Assembly (NCBI GenBank): GCA_030066555.1
Contig: JASJBK010000001.1
Coordinates: 1-46,291 of the forward strand
Reading direction: 5' to 3'
From: Halieaceae bacterium
GTDB lineage: Bacteria > Pseudomonadota > Gammaproteobacteria > Pseudomonadales > Halieaceae
Length of the DNA: 46,291 nt
Position 1 is the first letter of the stretch, and each line of letters starts with the position of its first letter. Under the pieces are notes generated by a model. The model saw nothing but the letters and a program-made list of their open reading frames with translations. It made no database searches and was not told where the DNA came from. Of the stretch, positions 42,100 through 46,291 are shown in pieces. The translations under genes and the position numbers were made by a program.

Positions 42100-43251
42100 T
42101 CAGGACCACAGCTTGAAGATGGCGGTGCCGATAAAGGTGCCCAGCGCATACCCCAGCACTCCCACCAGCACCCCGGGCGTCACCAGGCTGTTCCAGCCGC
42201 GGGTCGCTGCCAGCGCCGGCGCGGTGGTGGCGCCGAGGACGGCGGCGTTGGAAGCGGTGATCAGCTCCGGCAGACTCAGGCGCAGCAAGCTGCCGAGGCC
42301 GAACGTCACCAGCGCATGGATACTCAGCAATACCAGCACCAGCAGAGTCAGCATCGGCGCTACCTCAATCATCGCGACCACATCAGCGCCAGCGGCAATC
42401 GCGGCAAAGAACAGGAATGACAGGCCAATGCCCACCTCGAAACTACCCGCCAGCCGGTCCGCCAGGTTGGGAATCGCGGTGGCCAGCACCAGCGTCACCA
42501 CGGTAATAGCGACATAGCGCCAGTCCGGCGCACCCAGCCAGGCCACCACCGCGTCGCAGGTCGCCACAATCACCGTGGCCGCCGCCAGTCCCAGGGTCAG
42601 CGACATCGCCGTGGGTGACGAACTGTGGGTACTGGCCTCGAACTCGCTGTGATCCTGGTGCGGGTAGCGGGACGCGAGCCAGCGCCAGCCGGGCAGCAGC
42701 GCCAGCAGCCCCAGGTACACCGCACTGAACAGATTGTCCGCGGCAGTCGCCGCCGAGAAGAACGAGGCATCACGGGACAGTCCGGTGATCTCACCCAGCG
42801 CCGCATAGTTCACAGAGCCGCCAATATAGGTAGAAGCAAACAGGCCGGCGATGGCCGCCTCCCGTGATTCCGGGGCGATAGCGGCACCTGAGGCAAGCCC
42901 GCCCAGGTCCAGGAACGAGGCTGCCACGACCACACCGGCCACAGTACCCGTGGTCGCCAGCAGGAAGGCCAGGGTGGTGCGTCCGGTTTCAAACACCAGT
43001 CGCTTGAGATCCGCCTGGAACAGGAACAGGGGTATCAGTACCGGCACGATGTAACTGAACACGAATCCATAGGCCGGCGCGCTATGGGGGATGATCTTCA
43101 GGTTTGAAGCGAGGATGGCCCCGAGGATGGCGATCACGGCGCCGGTCAGGTGCGCACCGATGCGGGTACGCTCCGCGAGAAAGCCGACGCCGGCGATGGC
43201 GAACAGCGCCGCCATCACGGCCATATGGTTATCCGCAGGGATCAACGACAT
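42100..43251 (-). CDS. DUF819 family membrane protein
   Basis: This integral membrane protein has 383 residues and about ten helices, for example LTGAVIAILGAILASNL, FSYIVPVLIPLFLF, FLLATTGTVAGVVVAASFL and MLTLLVLVLLSIHALVTFG. The segments LFASTYIGGSVNYAAL and FFSAATAADNLFSAVYLGLL near the middle, and ASNAAVLGATTAPALAATRGW near the C-terminus, fit DUF819 (YjcL), a family of unknown function distantly similar to transporters. I use ATG 43251 with CGGAG upstream instead of 43266. Confidence 0.88.
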   Translation of the reverse strand: MSLIPADNHMAVMAALFAIAGVGFLAERTRIGAHLTGAVIAILGAILASNLKIIPHSAPAYGFVFSYIVPVLIPLFLFQADLKRLVFETGRTTLAFLLATTGTVAGVVVAASFLDLGGLASGAAIAPESREAAIAGLFASTYIGGSVNYAALGEITGLSRDASFFSAATAADNLFSAVYLGLLALLPGWRWLASRYPHQDHSEFEASTHSSSPTAMSLTLGLAAATVIVATCDAVVAWLGAPDWRYVAITVVTLVLATAIPNLADRLAGSFEVGIGLSFLFFAAIAAGADVVAMIEVAPMLTLLVLVLLSIHALVTFGLGSLLRLSLPELITASNAAVLGATTAPALAATRGWNSLVTPGVLVGVLGYALGTFIGTAIFKLWS

Positions 43252-43327
43252 GCAGGGCTCCGGCAAAAAGCCGCCACCTTACTGCATTAACGCCGCTATG
43301 CGCACCCCCGCAGCAACGAATGGGTGA

Positions 43328-44677
43328 TCAGGCCACCAGTAACTGCTCTGACTTGACGTGATCGAGGGTGGCGTCCAGTGCCCGGCCGAGTTTATCGACC
43401 AGCTCGTCCGCCTGTGTACGTGACAGAATCAGCGGCGGGCACAGGGCGATGGCATTGCCGGCCATGGCGCGCACCAGCAGGCCGTTATCCTGGCAGCGCT
43501 GCTGGCAGAAACCGCCGACCGCGTTACCGTCAAAGGCCTGGCGGGTCTCGCGGTTGGCCACCAGCTCGAGGGCGGCAATCATGCCCATGCCACGAACCTC
43601 GCCCACCAGCGGGTGGTCGGCAAACTTCCGCAGCTGCTGCTGCAGGTAGCCACCGACCTCGGCAGCATGTTCGAACAGGCGCTCACGCTGGTAGATATCG
43701 ATCACCTTGGAAGCTACCGCGCAGGCCACCGGGTGGCCGCTGTAGGTATAGCCGTGGCCGAACACGCCGACCTGGGCACTGGGCTCCACCAGTGCCTCGT
43801 AGAAATCACCGCTCACCACCGCGGCACTCACCGGCATGTAGGCGGAGGACAGGGCCTTGGCCAGGGTCATGAGCTGGGGCTGGATATTGAGGCTGTCCGC
43901 GCCAAACGGTGCGCCAGTGCGACCGAAGCCGCAGATCACCTCGTCATCCCACATGAGGATGTCGTACTTCGCCAGCACCGCCTGGATCTTTTCGAAATAA
44001 CCCGGCGGTGGCACGACTACGCCGCCGGCCCCGTTGATGGGCTCGGCAATAAAGGCGGCAATTGTTTCCGGGCCTTCCTCGAGAATCAGTGCTTCGAGTT
44101 CGTCGGCGCGGCGGGTGGCAAACTCCTCCTCGCTCTCTCCGGGCAGGCCGTCGCGGTAAAAATGCGGTGCGCCAGTGCGCAGCACGCCCAGCGCCTCGAA
44201 GGGCAGGCTGAAGTGGGTGTGGTTTGCCGGCAGGCCGGTGAGCGAGGCGGCCGCCACGGTCACCCCGTGGTAACCCCGCTCGCGGGCGATGATCTTGTAG
44301 CGCTCCGGACGACCGATGGCATTGTTGTAATAGCGCAGCAGCTTTACCAGGCTGTCATTGGCATCGGAGCCGGAATTGCCGAAGAACACCTGGGCGTTAT
44401 CGATGGGCACCATCGCCGACAGCTTGTCGGCCAGCTCCATCGCCGCCGGGTGGGTCTTGCCGCCAAACATATGGCTGTAGGCCAGGGTGCGCATCTGCTG
44501 CGCCGCGGTCTCCACCACTTCTTCGTTGCCGTAGCCCAGCGCCGTGCACCACAGGCCCGCCATACCTTCCAGGTACTGGTTGCCGGCATTGTCGTAGACG
44601 TACACCCCCTCACCTCGTTCGATAACCAACTGCTCGGTGGCCTTGAGGTTGGTGGTGGGATAAATCACATGGCTCAT
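43328..44677 (-). CDS. Class III PLP-dependent aminotransferase (omega-amino acid/polyamine type)
   Basis: The protein has 449 residues and is a fold-type I transaminase. The N-terminal YLEGMAGLWCTALGYGNEEV is characteristic of the polyamine/omega-amino acid:pyruvate group (SpuC-like). FFGNSGSDANDSLVKL binds the PLP phosphate, WDDEVICGFGRTG has the PLP-nitrogen Asp, and TLAKALSSAYMPVSA has the Schiff-base Lys. GHGYTYSGHPVACAVA is also typical. The amino donor cannot be decided by sequence. It precedes DUF819 on the same strand with a 76-base gap, and lies downstream of marR. Confidence 0.92.
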   Translation of the reverse strand: MSHVIYPTTNLKATEQLVIERGEGVYVYDNAGNQYLEGMAGLWCTALGYGNEEVVETAAQQMRTLAYSHMFGGKTHPAAMELADKLSAMVPIDNAQVFFGNSGSDANDSLVKLLRYYNNAIGRPERYKIIARERGYHGVTVAAASLTGLPANHTHFSLPFEALGVLRTGAPHFYRDGLPGESEEEFATRRADELEALILEEGPETIAAFIAEPINGAGGVVVPPPGYFEKIQAVLAKYDILMWDDEVICGFGRTGAPFGADSLNIQPQLMTLAKALSSAYMPVSAAVVSGDFYEALVEPSAQVGVFGHGYTYSGHPVACAVASKVIDIYQRERLFEHAAEVGGYLQQQLRKFADHPLVGEVRGMGMIAALELVANRETRQAFDGNAVGGFCQQRCQDNGLLVRAMAGNAIALCPPLILSRTQADELVDKLGRALDATLDHVKSEQLLVA

Positions 44678-44753
44678 TGGCTTGCCCCCGCATTGCCTTC
44701 GCTTGTTTGGTATGGATGCTGCGCCCGGGATGAGCGGGCAGCAATCCCGAATA

Positions 44754-45239
44754 TCAACTAGTGGCGGTGAGTTCGTCCGCCGCTGCCTGCAGTGCCATCA
44801 ACACATCGTCCAGCGCCTGGCGCTGCTTCGCCGACAGGCTTTCAAGCAAGCGCGCCTCACAGTCCCTGGCCATCGGGACGATACGCCGGTACACCTCAAC
44901 ACCGCCATCGCTGAGCGACAGCCGCGAGAGCCGGCGGTCGTTGCTGTCGATGCTGCGATTTACCAGCTCTCGCTCGACCAGCCGCGCCACGCTGCGGCTC
45001 ACCGCCACCTTATCCATGCGGGTGCGGGTTACCAGGTCCTGGGCGGAACTGTCGGGAAAACGCGCAAGCACCGCCAGCACCCGCCAGTCCGGGATGCTGA
45101 GCCCGAAGCTGTCGCGATACAGCTCGGCGATGGCGTTGCTGACGGTATTGGTCAGCCGCGACAGCCGGTACGGCAGGAAGTGCTCCAGTTCGATGGCATC
45201 TTCCAGCGCCTTTTGTCGTGCCGTTGCTTCGCTGGCCAC
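44754..45239 (-). CDS. MarR-family transcriptional regulator
   Basis: This winged-helix repressor has 161 residues. The DNA-binding region spans SIPDWRVLAVLARFPDSSAQ, DLVTRTRMDKVAVSRSVARL and the wing SNDRRLSRLSLSD (the D-R-R of MarR wings). The dimer helices are at each end. The start is GTG with GGAG upstream. A 17-base inverted repeat lies in the spacer between it and the divergent protease gene and is a likely operator. It might also control the aminotransferase downstream on the same strand. Confidence 0.92.
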   Translation of the reverse strand: MASEATARQKALEDAIELEHFLPYRLSRLTNTVSNAIAELYRDSFGLSIPDWRVLAVLARFPDSSAQDLVTRTRMDKVAVSRSVARLVERELVNRSIDSNDRRLSRLSLSDGGVEVYRRIVPMARDCEARLLESLSAKQRQALDDVLMALQAAADELTATS

Positions 45240-45291
45240 GTCGCCTTGCTCCTCCGTATGAGCGGTATAGTTTCATTTGTAACCATCTTGA

Positions 45292-45318
45292 TTGCAAGAC
45301 GCTTGCAAGCTGTATACT
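45292..45318. promoter_or_regulatory. MarR-type operator and -10 element
   Basis: TTGCAAGACGCTTGCAA (45292-45308) has perfect 7-base arms around ACG and resembles MarR-family operators. TATACT (45313-45318) follows as a -10 element for the protease gene; the -35 is unclear (TTGATT 45288-45293, 19-base spacing). Binding would block this promoter. Confidence 0.65.
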
Positions 45319-45342
45319 TCGCCCCACTCTCCAGGAGCGCCG

Positions 45343-46065
45343 ATGCCAGACAAACATCTACCGTGGTTGGCCAATACCCGTTATACCGCCCTGTTGTTGG
45401 TAGCCGGCTGGCTGGTGGTGAACGTGCAGGCCTCCGAGCGCGAAGTATTCGATGCACAGTCACCACAGGTGCTGCAGGCAGTCGGCAAACTGACCGTGCC
45501 CGGTCACGACCGCGTCGATGGCCGGCGACGCAGCCGCGAGGAAAACTGTACCGCGAGCCTGGTGGCGCCCAGCACCATCCTCACCGCCTGGCACTGCCTC
45601 GAGTACTACAGCGACCTGAGCCGCGACCCCCAGTTCGCCCTGCCCGGCGTGATGGGCGGTGACACGGTGGCGGCGACCCGAATTGCGGACGGCGGCGGTA
45701 TGGAAGCGGATTGGGCACTACTGCGGCTGGCGCGCCCGATTCGACAGGTAGACCCGTTGCCGGTAACCAAGACCGCAGCACCCGACAACGCCAGGCTGCT
45801 ATTGGCGGGCTATGCCCGCGATACCGGGCTGGGTAATCGCGGCGAGCACCTGACCTGGCAGGCGAACTGTCGCCTGAGGGATCGCGAGATCACACGGGTG
45901 GGTACCGACTGTGTCACTTACAAGGGCGCGTCCGGCGGACCGGTGCTGCTGAACGGGCACGTGGTGGGTGTGATCTCGGCCGGAGACAGCGAGGAAAGAA
46001 CCTATTTTGCGCCCTTCGCTGCCAGCAACCGATTCTTCAGCCTCTATCGTCTTCACGCTCGCTAG
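45343..46065 (+). CDS. Secreted trypsin-like serine protease
   Basis: The protein has 240 residues. After a membrane-type signal sequence (YTALLLVAGWLVVNVQA) it has a chymotrypsin fold with the full catalytic triad: His in LTAWHCLEYY, Asp in MEADWALLRLARPI, Ser in KGASGGPVLLNGHVVGVIS. Cysteines near the His and Ser could form disulfides. The start ATG 45343 has AGGAG five bases upstream; the track start at 45292 lies in the operator. It is divergent from marR. It is small and lacks PDZ domains, so it is not a DegP/HtrA protein; the target is unknown. Confidence 0.9.
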   Translation: MPDKHLPWLANTRYTALLLVAGWLVVNVQASEREVFDAQSPQVLQAVGKLTVPGHDRVDGRRRSREENCTASLVAPSTILTAWHCLEYYSDLSRDPQFALPGVMGGDTVAATRIADGGGMEADWALLRLARPIRQVDPLPVTKTAAPDNARLLLAGYARDTGLGNRGEHLTWQANCRLRDREITRVGTDCVTYKGASGGPVLLNGHVVGVISAGDSEERTYFAPFAASNRFFSLYRLHAR

Positions 46066-46291
46066 CACTGCCCTCGCGGCGGGCAGCCAACGCCTGTTCC
46101 ACTTCACTGACAGCGTTGTCCACGGTGTAACCTTCATCCCCATATTCGTCGAACAGGTTTATCAGTCGATCAGAGCGGCGGCCGAGCTGCATTAGTTTCA
46201 GGTAGAGACTGTCTTCAAGCGGGGGTTGGCGCAGGGCATCGAGCACGAACACCACGATGCTCAGTGGGCTCAGGGCGAAGTCTCGCAGTGC
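46037..46291 (-). CDS. Hypothetical protein (partial, C-terminal part)
   Basis: The frame is open to the right edge. It reads ALRDFALSPLSIVVFVLDAL, then LKLMQLGRRSDRLINLFDEY and an acidic, charged tail. The track starts it at GTG 46255, but twelve further in-frame codons reach the edge, so the gene probably begins outside. No family was recognised. The 3' end overlaps the protease gene by 29 bases on the opposite strand. Confidence 0.6.
   Translation of the reverse strand, partial: ALRDFALSPLSIVVFVLDALRQPPLEDSLYLKLMQLGRRSDRLINLFDEYGDEGYTVDNAVSEVEQALAARREGSASEREDDRG

Noticed and set aside
43613-44761. 382-residue plus-strand ORF opposite the aminotransferase
   Set aside because: It mirrors a conserved aminotransferase and shows no protein family features.

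Overview
The window looks like a chromosomal segment of a GC-rich marine gammaproteobacterium, most probably of the Halieaceae (OM60/NOR5) type. This placement is inferred from gene content and order and was not checked by a database search. The supporting signs are the rpoE-rseA-rseB locus divergent from nadB, the ygfX-sdhE/ygfZ neighbourhood, an ANR-type regulator next to hemN and a complete cbb3 oxidase cluster, together with coenzyme F420 genes, which are uncommon in this class.

Layout. Positions 1-2499 (minus): the sigma-E envelope-stress operon rpoE-rseA-rseB. RseA carries three tandem copies of its sigma-binding domain, and rseB runs off the left edge. 2678-5875: nadB, then ygfX-sdhE facing ygfZ. 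5854-12214 (minus): a tightly overlapping F420 operon, npdG-cofE-cofD-cofC-fbiC, ending with ung. 12417-18519 (plus): an SDR, a large DUF1631-GGDEF-EAL protein and a LuxR-type regulator. 18553-19452 (minus): an HsaC-like extradiol dioxygenase. 19639-31060 (plus): hemN, anr/fnr, a Yip1-like membrane protein, ccoNOQP, ccoG, ccoH(fixH), ccoI, ccoS and a SafE-like membrane protein. This is a micro-aerobic respiration block with a good ANR box in front of hemN. 31067-36775 (minus): ompW (with another ANR box), GTP-dependent PEP carboxykinase, an MliC-type lipoprotein, rarD, a TSUP transporter and a GST.

36776-37379 is the only gene-free stretch longer than 300 bases. It holds three copies of an unusual structured repeat: long outer stems, an inner hairpin and a conserved core, with arms that differ between copies but stay complementary. 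37380-40483 (minus) carries HsaD-like and HsaA-like ring-cleavage genes and an SDR. 40583-46291 holds a 2-hydroxyacid dehydrogenase, a macro-domain protein, a DUF819 membrane protein, a class III aminotransferase, a MarR regulator divergent from a secreted trypsin-like protease, and a partial gene at the right edge.

How the genes fit together: envelope stress (sigma-E), low-oxygen respiration (ANR, HemN, cbb3 oxidase, OmpW), F420 cofactor supply (FbiC, CofC, CofD and CofE make F420, NpdG couples it to NADP), and aromatic or steroid ring catabolism (HsaA/C/D-like). The most unusual items are the structured repeat family, the triplicated anti-sigma domain and the F420 operon. Starts were revised from the ORF track where a Shine-Dalgarno sequence or family alignment favours another codon. 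All functional calls rest on motif recognition by eye.
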